64,000 bases of DNA from Chitinophagaceae bacterium (GCA_016721725.1 JADKHN010000001.1:186001-250000), one strand, 5' to 3'; shown: positions 36,501-45,005, counted from the stretch's first letter. Made by a program: numbers and translations. Notes: a model not told the origin generated them from the letters alone.

Positions 36501-37123
36501 GTTATGGAGGCCTGGACCATGCATTGGCCAGCGGAAGGAACATCAATATCCTGGTGCTGGATACCGAAGTGTACAGCAATACGGGCGGACAAAGTTCCAA
36601 ATCCACCCCAACAGCCGCTTCGGCGAAATTCGCTTCAGCCGGCAAGCGGGGTGGCAAGAAAGACCTGGCCTTACAGGCGGTCTCCTATGGCAATGTCTAT
36701 GTGGCCCGCATTGCTTTCGGCGCCAATCCGCAACAGGCCATGCTGGCCATGCGGGAAGCGGAGGCCTATGAGGGTCCTTCACTGATATTGGCTTACAGCC
36801 ATTGCATAGCGCATGGATATGATCTGAAAGACGGACTGACCCAGCAGCATAATGCCGTATCCAGCGGCTACTGGCCATTGATGCGTTACAATCCGGCCCT
36901 GCGGATGAAGAAAGGGAATCCGTTCATCCTGGATTCCACCCGTCCGGAGATACCGCTGAAAGAATTCGCGTATAAGGAATTGCGGTACAAGGTACTCACT
37001 CAGACCAATCCCATTCAGGCTGAAGAACTGATGACGCTGGCCCAGGATATGGTGAACCTGAGATGGAAGAACTACGAAGAACTCGCCACTAAATCAGCCA
37101 GCGATTTTGTACCGGTTGCCTAA
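33545..37123 (+). CDS. nifJ: Pyruvate:ferredoxin (flavodoxin) oxidoreductase
   Basis: PFOR converts pyruvate and CoA to acetyl-CoA and CO2 and reduces ferredoxin or flavodoxin. The 1192-residue single chain has all domains in order: the pyruvate/TPP domain (ICPITPSSTMAE, about 23), the transketolase C-like domain, the 2[4Fe-4S] domain (CIQCGNCAFVCP about 698 and CTGCNLCVEVCP about 756), the proximal-cluster Cys (CAGCGETPY about 827) and the TPP-binding domain (GDGWAYDIGYGG and TEVYSNTGGQSSKSTPT, about 978-1020). The start ATG overlaps the upstream gene by 14 bases; a second ATG at codon 7 is possible. Downstream, 17 bases away, is the DHOD-like gene. PFOR is oxygen-sensitive in many organisms, which fits the CRP/FNR-type site upstream. 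Confidence 0.97.
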   Translation: MPANKKMIATIDGNEAAAYVAYRVNEVCAIYPITPSSTMAELADEWSAKGIKNIWGNVPDVIEMQSEGGAAGTVHGALQTGALTTTFTASQGLMLMLPNMYKIAGELTPAVFHIAARSLAAQGLSIFGDHQDVMAARTTGFAMLSSASVQEAHDFALIAQAATLRSRIPFMHFFDGFRTSHEVNKLELLSDEQIKKMIPDEFVFAHRNRAMNPDHPFIRGTAQNPDVYFQGRETVNRYYDNTPGIVEDVMKEFEKMTGRKYDLFEYSGAADAKQVTIIMGSGGETVAETVKALNNSGEKTGVVQVRLYRPFSTKHLLQSLPKSVEIITVLDRTKESGATGEPLYQDVLSALVEGLQTGSLSKLPAITGGRYGLSSKEFTPAMVKAVYDEMKKAAKAKNHFTIGIQDDVTHTSLDYDDQYQLDESSWRQALFFGLGADGTVGANKNSIKIIGENTELYAQGYFVYDSKKSGARTVSHLRFGPQPIRAPYLITRADFIACHQFNFTEKVEMLNFIKPGGTFLLNSPYDKEEVWDQLPGSVQQEIISKKLSFYVIDATTVAKDTGMNGRINTIMQTCFFALSGVLPKEEAIEQIKHAIEKTYSKKGKAIVEQNFQAVDATLAHLYEVTVPAKAESTSVMLAVVGNDAPDFVKNVTAKMMAGHGDELPVSMMSVDGTYPSGTTKWEKRNIADQVPVWDPETCIQCGNCAFVCPHSVIRAKFYNEGFLKKAPEGFPSAPINSRGFPETKYTLQVYAEDCTGCNLCVEVCPATNPIDRSIKAINMAEKEPVIQKVKEQIRFFEDLPWNNRSEINFSTVHGAQFLEPLFEFSGACAGCGETPYLKLLSQLFGDRLLVANATGCSSIYGGNLPTTPWTMNKAGQGPAWSNSLFEDNAEFGLGMRITADQQLGMARRLLEKLKPQIGEDLVEGILNAPQIQESDIARQRLRIIELKLKLHDLPGDDAKHLLSVCEQLVHRSVWLVGGDGWAYDIGYGGLDHALASGRNINILVLDTEVYSNTGGQSSKSTPTAASAKFASAGKRGGKKDLALQAVSYGNVYVARIAFGANPQQAMLAMREAEAYEGPSLILAYSHCIAHGYDLKDGLTQQHNAVSSGYWPLMRYNPALRMKKGNPFILDSTRPEIPLKEFAYKELRYKVLTQTNPIQAEELMTLAQDMVNLRWKNYEELATKSASDFVPVA

Positions 37124-37140
37124 CCATTAAAACCAATTTT

Positions 37141-38130
37141 ATGAATTTACGCACGTCTTACATGGGTTTAAAGCTTGAGTCTCCCATCGTCGTTTCGGCC
37201 TGTACCTTATCAGAGGAAGTTGGCAATATTGTTCAGATGGAAGATGCCGGTGCGGGGGCTGTGGTCCTGTTTTCCTTGTTCGAGGAACAGATCAAGAAAG
37301 AAGCGGCCCAGTACGAAACGATCGTGAGGACCACCAGTAATATGTTCGCGGAAGCCAGTGATTTCTTTCCCGATCTGGACCTGTACCATAAAGGGCCGGG
37401 CCAATACCTCGAGACCATCCGCAAAGCCAAGGAACGGGTTAAGATCCCGGTGATCGGCAGTTTGAACGGAATCACCAATGAAGGATGGATCAGTTATGCC
37501 CGGCAAATGGAACAGGCCGGAGCCGATGGCATCGAGATCAATATCTTCTTCATACCCGGGGATGTGCATTTGTCCACTTCGGCCGTAGAGCACCGGTACC
37601 TCAATATCATTGACGAAGTAAAGAATACGGTCAAGATCCCTGTTGCCGTTAAGTTGAATCCGTATTTCAGCGCACTGGGCAATATGGCCATGCGGATGCA
37701 CGAATACGGAGCAGACGCGCTGGTCCTGTTCAATCGTTTCTATCAACCCGATTTCGACATCAATAAACTAGCGCTCCTTCATAATTTACAATACAGCGAA
37801 TCGACTGAAATAAAATTACCGCTGCTTTGGATCGCTTTGCTCTATGGCCGGGTGCCTGTCTCCCTGGCTGCCACTACCGGCGTTCAGAGTTCGATCGAAG
37901 TGATCAAATACCTGCTGGCCGGCGCGGACGTGGCGATGACCGCTTCAGCCTTGTATAAGCAAGGCATCGGTTATATCAAGACGATGAACAAGGAACTGGA
38001 TTCCTGGATGCATACCCGGGAATTTGACAGCATCGATTCCTTCAAAGGGGTGATGAGCCAGCAACATATCTCCGATCCCACGTCTTATGAAAGGGCGAAC
38101 TATATCAAGATCCTGGAGGGTCAGAAATAA
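37141..38130 (+). CDS. Dihydroorotate dehydrogenase-like flavoprotein
   Basis: This 329-residue FMN-binding TIM-barrel protein belongs to the dihydroorotate dehydrogenase superfamily. Recognisable segments are YMGLKLESPIVVSACTLSEE (about 7), QMEQAGADGIEINIFF (about 120), IPVAVKLNPYFSALG (about 167), GADALVLFNRFYQPD (about 190) and ATTGVQSSIEVIKYLLAGADVAM (about 243). It differs from true PyrD in the active-site region and is the type often annotated as DHOD-like. It resembles the barrel half of dihydropyrimidine dehydrogenase PreA but lacks a C-terminal ferredoxin domain. Third gene of the GltD-like/PFOR operon; its substrate is unknown. Confidence 0.88.
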   Translation: MNLRTSYMGLKLESPIVVSACTLSEEVGNIVQMEDAGAGAVVLFSLFEEQIKKEAAQYETIVRTTSNMFAEASDFFPDLDLYHKGPGQYLETIRKAKERVKIPVIGSLNGITNEGWISYARQMEQAGADGIEINIFFIPGDVHLSTSAVEHRYLNIIDEVKNTVKIPVAVKLNPYFSALGNMAMRMHEYGADALVLFNRFYQPDFDINKLALLHNLQYSESTEIKLPLLWIALLYGRVPVSLAATTGVQSSIEVIKYLLAGADVAMTASALYKQGIGYIKTMNKELDSWMHTREFDSIDSFKGVMSQQHISDPTSYERANYIKILEGQK

Positions 38131-38135
38131 AATAA

Positions 38136-38193
38136 GTGAAGCGAATATGATTCAGTGATGCAAGGGTTTCTCAACGCCCTGCACTCGCTTCAT
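38136..38193. terminator. Nested hairpin between convergent genes
   Basis: GTGAAGCGA (38136-38144) pairs with TCGCTTCAT (38185-38193). Inside, GCAAGGG (38160-38166) pairs with GCCCTGC (38176-38182), one mismatch. There is no T-run. It overlaps the stop of the esterase gene. Confidence 0.35.
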
Positions 38194-39134
38194 CGCTTGC
38201 CCAATAGAAAGGTTAACGGCATATCAAGCCGTCTTCTCCAGGCATTTTCAGAATGATCGGCCCCGGTGAATTTCTTCGTGATCCAGTTCGCTGAACTGTA
38301 TCCCCGCTTTTTCATCAATTTGTCGGCCAATGGCTGAAATCCCTGGTATAAGCTGTCGATCGTTTCGGTTCCGTAATCAAAATAGATCCGGTGATCCCTG
38401 GGAGAAGGGAGATGAGTTGAAAGATAGTTCATCATCGCAGCAGGAAATGGATTGTTCTCCACCCGGAAGATACCGGTCCAGTGAGTGGAAAGACAGGCAG
38501 CACCGCCAAAAACCTCCGGGTATTCGCAGATAGCGTAGAGAGAGACCAGTCCGCCCATGCTTGAACCCGCAATAAAGGTATTTAGCGGGCCCTTCAGTGT
38601 AGAAAAGGCGCTGTCGATATAGGGTTTCAGTTCTTTAACCAGGAATCGAAGATAATAATCGGACCAGATCTGGTATTGGGTATAGACCGGCTGTCCGCTC
38701 AGCCGCTTTGCCGTGAAAAGGGTATCCCGAAGGTCTTTGGACAGGGTTTCAAAAGGTTGTTGAGGCAGGTAATCATTATGCCGGGTGCTTTCCGAATTCC
38801 AGATGCCCACCACGATACAGTCCCTGATCTTCTTTTCTTTCAACAAGAGACCCATGGTCTCGTCCATACCCCATTCCTGCCGGTTCCACATGATGCTGGA
38901 ATCGAACAAGGACCGGCCGTCCTGCATATACAATACGGCATAAGAACGCTTCGGGTCATAATCCTCCGGCAACCATATATCGATGTTGCGTTGAGCCACA
39001 TATTTTGAAGGAAATTTTTCGATATGCCTGATCGTGCCCGAACTGATCATCGGGACCTGGGCATGGGCCGGTATTTGAAGTGAGAATAAGATTGCGGTAA
39101 CCAGGCAGATCCTGATCAGACTATGGAACTGCAT
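38190..39134 (-). CDS. Secreted alpha/beta-hydrolase esterase (esterase D/Fes type)
   Basis: This 314-residue exported hydrolase has a signal peptide (cleavage after IPAHA, about residue 25) and the putative-esterase fold. It contains RNIDIWLPEDYDPKRSYAVLYMQDG (about 50), the nucleophile elbow IAGSSMGGLVSLYAICEYPEVF (Ser about 188), and a C-terminal His in TGADHSENAWRRRL (about 292). The Asp of the triad is likely in the 230-260 segment. Substrate is not evident; relatives act on acyl esters, sugars' acyl groups or siderophores. Start is ATG 39134; a TTG two codons upstream lies against the stop of the preceding gene. It follows a small hypothetical gene by two bases and is likely co-transcribed. 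Confidence 0.86.
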   Translation of the reverse strand: MQFHSLIRICLVTAILFSLQIPAHAQVPMISSGTIRHIEKFPSKYVAQRNIDIWLPEDYDPKRSYAVLYMQDGRSLFDSSIMWNRQEWGMDETMGLLLKEKKIRDCIVVGIWNSESTRHNDYLPQQPFETLSKDLRDTLFTAKRLSGQPVYTQYQIWSDYYLRFLVKELKPYIDSAFSTLKGPLNTFIAGSSMGGLVSLYAICEYPEVFGGAACLSTHWTGIFRVENNPFPAAMMNYLSTHLPSPRDHRIYFDYGTETIDSLYQGFQPLADKLMKKRGYSSANWITKKFTGADHSENAWRRRLDMPLTFLLGKR

Positions 39135-39136
39135 CT

Positions 39137-39538
39137 TCAAAGGGCTGAAGGGATATTTTCGTAATAGGGCAACTCATCGTGCGATACCGTTTCGAGTTGC
39201 TGCCAGTAGGCCAGGGTCACTACATGTCCGTCGGGGGTATGCAGGAGGCGGCCAAAGATGGCATTGATCGGGTTGAACGTATAATCGGTTACACCCACTG
39301 TGAAAGTTGTCGGTGCAGGTGGTGGAGGCGGTGGGGGTGCATCAGCGCCTTCTTCTGTTTTCACGACCGGCGCGGCGGCAGTCTTTGGAGGCGGTGTGGG
39401 TACGGTGACCACCGTAAAATGATTGTACTCCAGCAGCTTTTTCAAAAAGGCCACACGTTCCGGAGAAGCATTCTTTTCCACGATGCCGCATTTTACGCCA
39501 TCCAGTTCCTCGAATTCATGATTCTTATTGATAGCCAT
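39137..39538 (-). CDS. Hypothetical protein with proline-rich linker
   Basis: This 133-residue protein has no signal peptide. Its N-terminal part (ELDGVKCGIVEKNASPERVAFLKKLLEYNHFTVVTVP, to about 50) has alternating strand-helix character. A low-complexity Ala/Pro segment follows (seven consecutive Pro at about 69), and then a conserved-looking C-terminus (FTVGVTDYTFNPINAIFGRL, then TPDGHVVTLAYWQQ). The family appears limited to Bacteroidota and has no assigned function; that statement rests on memory of similar sequences. It ends two bases before the esterase start and is directly upstream of the heptad-repeat spacer before nuoN on the other side. Confidence 0.7.
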   Translation of the reverse strand: MAINKNHEFEELDGVKCGIVEKNASPERVAFLKKLLEYNHFTVVTVPTPPPKTAAAPVVKTEEGADAPPPPPPPAPTTFTVGVTDYTFNPINAIFGRLLHTPDGHVVTLAYWQQLETVSHDELPYYENIPSAL

Positions 39539-39546
39539 TATTAAAT

Positions 39547-39635
39547 ATTTTGAATGATGAATTTTAAATGCTGAATCTAAGTGCCCGGCTTTTCAAATTT
39601 AAAATTCAAAATTATAATTGATAATAATTAACAAA
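39547..39635. repeat. Heptad-phased A/T-rich repeats downstream of nuoN
   Basis: Five heptamers of form ATNNTNA (39547-39581, the last one degenerate) and, after a GC-rich 12-base interruption, six of form NAANTTN-like phase (39594-39635) fill the spacer between nuoN and the hypothetical gene. The last units run into the nuoN stop. Confidence 0.5.
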
Positions 39636-41025
39636 GGGACTGTATATAATCATAGACCCAGCTCAGTATTCCCGTCAGCAGGATGCCCGCCCCGCAGATC
39701 AGCAGACCCAGTCTTGCCGAAGGATTGACGACCAGCTTCTCCACGGGTTCCTCATTCTTATCCATGAACACGGCACGGATGACCCTTAGATAGTAATACA
39801 GGGAAACGATCATATTCAGTGCGGCGATCGTGATGAACAGGTAACTGGCTTTTGTTCCTCCTGCCGTAAGCAGGAACAGTTTACCGAAGAAACCGGCTGT
39901 TGGCGGTATCCCGGCCAGTGAGAACAGGGCCAGCGCCAGCACCCATGACAAGAAGGGATTGGTCTGGTACAGACCCTTATAGTCATTGACATTTTCCTTC
40001 CCGGTCATCGCTGAAATGATCCCGGCAACGCCAAAGGCGGCCAGGTTAGAGAACAGGTAGACCAGGATGAAGAATACAACCGAAGCCGTGCTTTCAGGTT
40101 CCTTTCCGCTGACACCCACCAGGATGAAACCCACCTGGGCGATCGAAGAAAAGGCGAGGAAGCGCTTGATGTTCTGCTGGCGAAGAGCGAACAGGTTGCC
40201 GATGATCATGGTCAGGATGGAAAGGATCATCACCATATTGTACCAGATCTCCTGCATAGGCAGGAACACTTTGTTCAGGGTGCTTATGAATATAAAAGCG
40301 ACCGCACCTTTAGAGAGTACAGACAAGAAAGAAGTAGTTGCCATTGGTGCGCCTTCATATACATCGGCCGTCCACAAATGAAAAGGCACGACCGAAAGTT
40401 TGAAGGCGAAAGCGGTGAACAGGAAGACAAAGGCCAGGATATGCAGCGGGCCGTTGTTCATCTGCGCCGGCAATTCCGCGAAATTGATGGTGCCCGTTGC
40501 GCCATAGACCAGGGAGATGCCAAATAATAAAATGCCGGAAGAAAAGGCAGAAGACAGGATCATCTTCATTGCCGCCTCGGAGGAGATCTTCTTACCCAGG
40601 TCGAAATTGGCCATGGCGGCGACCGGTATGGTGGCAAGTTCCAGCGCCAGGAAGAACATCAGCAGGTTGCCGCTGGAGATGAGGAAGAACATGCCCAAAA
40701 GGGCGGACAACATCAGGATGAAATACTCCGTTAGATGTTCCGATCTTTTGAACCAATCGGCGAACAATAAGGAGATGAGGTAAACTCCCAGGCTGAGGAT
40801 ATTCTTCTGCAGGATGATCAGCGCGGTGGAATGATACATGCCGGCGAACAGGCTGCCTTCGGTATTGAAAAAGAAACCGCCGATAAAATTCAGCAATAAG
40901 AGCACCTGGATCAGCAGCAGGAGTGATTCATTCTTCATCCCCTTGCCCAGTTTGATGAACAGGAGCAGGAAGATAAGCAGGCTGATCACCCATTCACTTT
41001 TCATTATCGTCAGTAATTCATTCAT
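39628..41025 (-). CDS. nuoN: NADH-quinone oxidoreductase subunit N
   Basis: NuoN is one of the three antiporter-like proton-pumping membrane subunits of complex I. The 465-residue protein is hydrophobic throughout (about 14 helices) and has the proton-translocation module with TM5 Glu in LMFFLALELATIPVAAMA (about 127), Lys in FAFKLSVVPFHLWTADVYEGAP (about 211-232), and FLSVLSKGAVAFIFI (about 238). The end is KNEEPVEKLVVNPSARLGLL. It is the last gene of the cluster, nine bases after nuoM. Confidence 0.95.
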   Translation of the reverse strand: MNELLTIMKSEWVISLLIFLLLFIKLGKGMKNESLLLLIQVLLLLNFIGGFFFNTEGSLFAGMYHSTALIILQKNILSLGVYLISLLFADWFKRSEHLTEYFILMLSALLGMFFLISSGNLLMFFLALELATIPVAAMANFDLGKKISSEAAMKMILSSAFSSGILLFGISLVYGATGTINFAELPAQMNNGPLHILAFVFLFTAFAFKLSVVPFHLWTADVYEGAPMATTSFLSVLSKGAVAFIFISTLNKVFLPMQEIWYNMVMILSILTMIIGNLFALRQQNIKRFLAFSSIAQVGFILVGVSGKEPESTASVVFFILVYLFSNLAAFGVAGIISAMTGKENVNDYKGLYQTNPFLSWVLALALFSLAGIPPTAGFFGKLFLLTAGGTKASYLFITIAALNMIVSLYYYLRVIRAVFMDKNEEPVEKLVVNPSARLGLLICGAGILLTGILSWVYDYIQSLC

Positions 41026-41034
41026 TCGCTTATA

Positions 41035-42516
41035 TTATGGGACCATTTTAATTTTTTGCATGATCAGTTCGGTGCCGGGATTGATGAGATCACTCAGCCA
41101 GAATGGAGCTGTTCCGATCGCAACGATCCCGAAGATGAGAATGATCGCGGCCAGCTTCTCATTCCACCGGGCATCGGTCAGGTGCAGGTAACTTTCCTTG
41201 ACCGGTCCCATCGCCGTTTGCCCGATGGCCCTGAGGATATACACTGCGGTCACCACGATCGACAGGCAGGCCGCGATGGTGGCTACCCGGCGGAATGGAT
41301 CGGGATTTTCCCAGGAACCCACAAAGACGGTCATTTCTGCCACAAAACCGCTCAGCCCCGGAAGTCCAAGCGAACACAATCCCACGATGAACAGGACCGT
41401 ACTGATGAAAGGCATTACTTTCAGCAATCCGCCCATCTCACTTACCTGGCGGGTATGTGTACGCTCGTAGATCATGCCGATCACGGCGAAGAAAAGGGCT
41501 GTCATCAACCCGTGAGATACCATTTGCATCACCGCACCCGTCATGGAGGTCTGTGTCAGCATACCGATACCCAGCAGGACGAATCCGCAATGGCTCACCG
41601 ATGAATAGGCATTGATATACTTCAGGTCTTTCTGCATCATGGTGGCGAATGCGCCATACAGGATCGCGATGGAAGACAATACGATGATCCAGGTTGAATA
41701 GGCTTTGGCGCCTTCGGGCATCAGAAGTGTGGCGACACGCAAACAACCGTATCCCCCCAGTTTCATGGAGATGCCGGCCAGGAACATGGATCCCGCGGTC
41801 GGGGCCGAAGAGTGACCATCGGGCACCCAGGTATGAAAGGGGAATAAGGCGGTGAAAACGCCGAATCCTACGAATAATAAAGGGAAGCAGATCATCTGCG
41901 CCTCGCGACTGATCCCTGTATCGGATAATAACAGGAGATCGAAACTACGTGCAGGCGTATTGAAGTAAACGCCCAACAGTCCAACCAGGACCAGGGCCGA
42001 GCCTCCCATCAACATCAGGGCCAGTTTATTGGCACTGTATTCTTTTTTTCCGCTGCCCCAGATCCCGATCAGCAGGTACTTGGGAATCACGGCGATCTCC
42101 AGGAAGAAGAAGAGGATGAAAAGATCCAGGGAAATGAAGAACCCGTAAGCGCCCAGGCTGAGCAGGATGAGCAGGAAATAAAACTCCTTGGTCATCTTGG
42201 TCACATTCCAGGAAACCAGCACTCCCGCCAGCACAACGAATGCGGTAAGCAGGATCATGGCGACTGAAATGCCATCCACGCCCATGTGAAAGCTGATATG
42301 CCAGGACGGGAACCAGTTGTATTGCTGCTCGAACAACATCTGCTGGGTGCTGCCCGCGATCCTTTCTTCCCGGAATAAATACATCAGTACAAAAGCCAGG
42401 ATGAACTGGGCGGTCGCGCCGGCGAATGAGATCCATCTGACCTGGTTGTTATTCCTGGCCAGCAGGACAGCCAGGGCCGTGAGCAGGGGTAATAATATGA
42501 GTATCGACAGGTTCAT
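41035..42516 (-). CDS. nuoM: NADH-quinone oxidoreductase subunit M
   Basis: NuoM is an antiporter-like proton-pumping subunit. The 493-residue protein has about 14 membrane helices, with the key Glu in LFILFFFLEIAVIPKYLLIG (about 140), the Lys/His region PLLFVGFGVFTALFPFHTWVPDGHSSAPTAG (about 215-245), and AYSSVSHCGFVLLGIG (about 307). Order, spacing and length are normal. It starts 60 bases after the nuoL stop, a spacer that carries heptad repeats. Confidence 0.95.
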   Translation of the reverse strand: MNLSILILLPLLTALAVLLARNNNQVRWISFAGATAQFILAFVLMYLFREERIAGSTQQMLFEQQYNWFPSWHISFHMGVDGISVAMILLTAFVVLAGVLVSWNVTKMTKEFYFLLILLSLGAYGFFISLDLFILFFFLEIAVIPKYLLIGIWGSGKKEYSANKLALMLMGGSALVLVGLLGVYFNTPARSFDLLLLSDTGISREAQMICFPLLFVGFGVFTALFPFHTWVPDGHSSAPTAGSMFLAGISMKLGGYGCLRVATLLMPEGAKAYSTWIIVLSSIAILYGAFATMMQKDLKYINAYSSVSHCGFVLLGIGMLTQTSMTGAVMQMVSHGLMTALFFAVIGMIYERTHTRQVSEMGGLLKVMPFISTVLFIVGLCSLGLPGLSGFVAEMTVFVGSWENPDPFRRVATIAACLSIVVTAVYILRAIGQTAMGPVKESYLHLTDARWNEKLAAIILIFGIVAIGTAPFWLSDLINPGTELIMQKIKMVP

Positions 42517-42557
42517 TAAAATCTTTTACCAGGATGAATGCAATTGAGCAAAAATGT

Positions 42558-42585
42558 ATGATTCATTATTCATCATTTAAAATTT
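42558..42585. repeat. Heptad-phased repeats between nuoL and nuoM
   Basis: Four consecutive heptamers ATGATTC, ATTATTC, ATCATTT and AAAATTT share ATNATTY. The last overlaps the nuoL stop codon. Confidence 0.5.
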
Positions 42586-44514
42586 CCAGATGTAGATGAA
42601 CAACACCGCCAGCCCGATCACCCCTACCAGGAAATACATCGCGTATTGCTGCACTTTGCCTGATTGCAGTCCCTTGATCGTTTCTGAAATGTATTCCGTC
42701 GTATTGCCGGTGGCATTCACCAATCCGTCCACCACATTCTTATCAAACCAGGCAGCGGGTCTTCCCACCAGGTTGAATAATATTTTCTTTGTGACAAAGA
42801 GGTACAGTTCATCGATATAGAATTTCCGGTAGGCCGCTTTGTAAAGCCCGTTCAGGGAAGCGGCGATCTTATCGGGCCGGTCGTTTTGTTTTTTATAAAG
42901 CCACATCGCGAAGAAAATGCCCGCCAATCCCAGCGCAACCGGGGCAATGGAGAAGTTCAGGTGGAATGCACTGTTCAGCCTGTTGCCATCTGAACTTACA
43001 AAATGCCCGAACGGGATGAATCCTGCTGCTGCGGCTCCAAGAGCCAGCAAGACCAGCGGCATCATCATGGCAAAACCGCCTTCGCCATGGTGTTCGCCAT
43101 GAACCTGTGCAGGTTTGTTCCAGAAGATGCTGAAGTACAAACGGAACATATAGAAAGCGGTCAGTCCGGAAGTGATCAGGGCCAGGTAATAGATTCCGGT
43201 ATTATGATGATAAGCCGCCAGTAAGATCTCTTCCTTGCTGAAGAAGCCAGCGAAAGGCGGAACCCCGGCGATGGCGAGACAGGCGATCAGGAAAGTGATA
43301 TGGGTGATGGGTAAATATTTTCTCAGTCCTCCCATATCCTTCATCTCATTGCTGTGTATATAATGTATCACAGCTCCTGCTCCCAGGAACAATAAGGCCT
43401 TGAACATGGCATGGGTGAACAGGTGGAACATGGAAGCGGTATAACCCAGCCCGTCCTCACCGCCATATTTGGAAACACCCAGGGCGAACATCATATACCC
43501 GATCTGCGACATGGTGGAATAGGCCAATACCCTTTTGATATCCGTTTGCGTACAGGCGATCACCGCGGCGATCAGGGCCGATATGGCGCCGACATAACCC
43601 ACCAGTTCCAGTGCTGCAGGAGCAGACAAAGCGAAGATGGGGAATAAACGGGCGACCAGGAATACACCGGCAACCACCATGGTGGCTGCGTGGATCAATG
43701 CCGAAACCGGGGTCGGACCTTCCATCGCATCAGGAAGCCAGATGTGTAAGGGGAACATCGCACTCTTGCCCGCACCGCCGATGAAGACCAGCACCAATCC
43801 CCAGGTGAGGGCGGAAATGCCGAGGAATGAAGCCGTTACTGCGGCCTTCAATTCCAGAGATTCAGGATTGGTGAGTTTTTGAATGAGCGTATTGAAATCG
43901 AGTGTACCGGAGTAATAAGAGAGGATCAGGATACCGATCAGGAATCCCGCATCAGCGAAACGGGTGACGATGAATGCTTTTTTACAGGCGGCGACCGCGC
44001 TGGGCCTGTCGTAATAATACCCGATCAGCAGGAAGGAGGATACACCCACCAGTTCCCAGAAGATGTAGATCTGGAAGATGTTGGAGGAGATCACCAGTCC
44101 GAGCATGGAAAAGGTGAACAGCCCGAGGAATGCGTAATAGGTCGGGAAACGCTCCTCCCCTTTCAGGTAGGCCAGGCTGTAGATGTGGACCATCAGGGAG
44201 ATGAAGGTCACCACCACCAGCATCATCACGGAAATGGGATCAAGGATGATGCCCATATCGATGGATACGCCTTTGGAGAATTCGAGCCAGGTGATCTGCA
44301 ACGGTACCAGTTTCTGATAAACGCCGTTCACTTTACCATAATCAAAGAAATAACCATAGGCGGTATAGAGCGACAGCAGGGTGGAGGCCAGTAACAAGCT
44401 GGTCCCGATCATCCCTGAAGTATTCTTGAAATAGGTCCTGCCGAAAATACCCAGCAGCAGGAAGCCCGCCAGGGGCAGCAGGGGAATGAGTGCTATATAA
44501 GTTGTGTTTGGCAT
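42577..44514 (-). CDS. nuoL: NADH-quinone oxidoreductase subunit L
   Basis: NuoL is the distal proton-pumping subunit with the long lateral helix. The 645-residue protein shows the antiporter-like core: IFWELVGVSSFLLIGYYYDRPSA (about 150), SAMFPLHIWLPDAMEGPTPVSALIHAATMV (about 252-282), and KRVLAYSTMSQIGYMMFALG (about 328). A His-rich loop (QVHGEHHGEGG, about 490) precedes the C-terminal helices and the amphipathic connecting segment. Length is within the family range. The 176-base gap to nuoK holds three repeat elements and no gene. Confidence 0.96.
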   Translation of the reverse strand: MPNTTYIALIPLLPLAGFLLLGIFGRTYFKNTSGMIGTSLLLASTLLSLYTAYGYFFDYGKVNGVYQKLVPLQITWLEFSKGVSIDMGIILDPISVMMLVVVTFISLMVHIYSLAYLKGEERFPTYYAFLGLFTFSMLGLVISSNIFQIYIFWELVGVSSFLLIGYYYDRPSAVAACKKAFIVTRFADAGFLIGILILSYYSGTLDFNTLIQKLTNPESLELKAAVTASFLGISALTWGLVLVFIGGAGKSAMFPLHIWLPDAMEGPTPVSALIHAATMVVAGVFLVARLFPIFALSAPAALELVGYVGAISALIAAVIACTQTDIKRVLAYSTMSQIGYMMFALGVSKYGGEDGLGYTASMFHLFTHAMFKALLFLGAGAVIHYIHSNEMKDMGGLRKYLPITHITFLIACLAIAGVPPFAGFFSKEEILLAAYHHNTGIYYLALITSGLTAFYMFRLYFSIFWNKPAQVHGEHHGEGGFAMMMPLVLLALGAAAAGFIPFGHFVSSDGNRLNSAFHLNFSIAPVALGLAGIFFAMWLYKKQNDRPDKIAASLNGLYKAAYRKFYIDELYLFVTKKILFNLVGRPAAWFDKNVVDGLVNATGNTTEYISETIKGLQSGKVQQYAMYFLVGVIGLAVLFIYIWKF

Positions 44515-44516
44515 AA

Positions 44517-44571
44517 GGCCTCACCCTCGTTCCCTCTCTCCCGATAGCTATCGGGAAGAGGGAGGCCGGGC
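44517..44571. repeat. Palindromic spacer element, family I (copy 1)
   Basis: Starts GGCCTCACCCTCG and ends AGGGAGGCCGGGC, with an inner palindrome CCCGATAGCTATCGGG. A shorter relative lies at 46000-46045. It sits immediately upstream of nuoL. Confidence 0.65.
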
Positions 44572-44605
44572 TTTTTATTTTTTAATCAACAAGTGTATTT
44601 AAGCA

Positions 44606-44639
44606 TTTCAACAATTAATCACTTTCAACAATTAACACC
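44606..44639. repeat. 17-bp direct repeat in the nuoK-nuoL spacer
   Basis: Two adjacent copies of TTTCAACAATTAAYMMC (44606-44622 and 44623-44639), identical over the first 13 bases. Confidence 0.55.
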
Positions 44640-44652
44640 CCGCACCAATCTA

Positions 44653-44692
44653 CTCCCTTTCCTCCCCCTTCAGGGGGAGATAGAGAGGGTTT
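44653..44692. repeat. Palindromic spacer element, family II (copy 1)
   Basis: CTCCCCCTT-CA-GGGGGAG forms a short stem, followed by ATAGAGAGGG. Relatives are at 46145 and 48510. Each copy directly abuts or overlaps a nuo stop codon, here that of nuoK. Confidence 0.65.
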
Positions 44693-45005
44693 AATATTTC
44701 ATTTCTTCCGCATTCTCCACATCGATCGAATGATGACTCCTGTAGAGATTGATGATGATGGCGATCGCGGTTGCCGCTTCAGCCGCCGCGATGGCGATCA
44801 CGAAAATGGTGAAGAACACCCCGTCGAGCCGGTTGGGCCAGACATATTTATTGAACGCGATGAAATTCAGGTTCACACTGTTCAGGATCAGTTCAACGCT
44901 CATGAGCATGGTGATGAGGTTCCTCCGGGTGAAGAAACCGAATACGCCGATGAAGAACAGCGTGGCGCTGATGAACAGGATATGATATAGTCCGGGTTCC
45001 ATCAT
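44691..45005 (-). CDS. nuoK: NADH-quinone oxidoreductase subunit K
   Basis: This 104-residue subunit has three membrane helices. Conserved Glu residues in TM2 and TM3 lie in MLMSVELILNSVNLNFIAF (about 33-51) and FVIAIAAAEAATAIAIIINLYR (about 70-91). Two consecutive ATG codons serve as possible starts. It overlaps the nuoJ stop by four bases (ATGA), a sign of translational coupling. Confidence 0.95.
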   Translation of the reverse strand: MMEPGLYHILFISATLFFIGVFGFFTRRNLITMLMSVELILNSVNLNFIAFNKYVWPNRLDGVFFTIFVIAIAAAEAATAIAIIINLYRSHHSIDVENAEEMKY

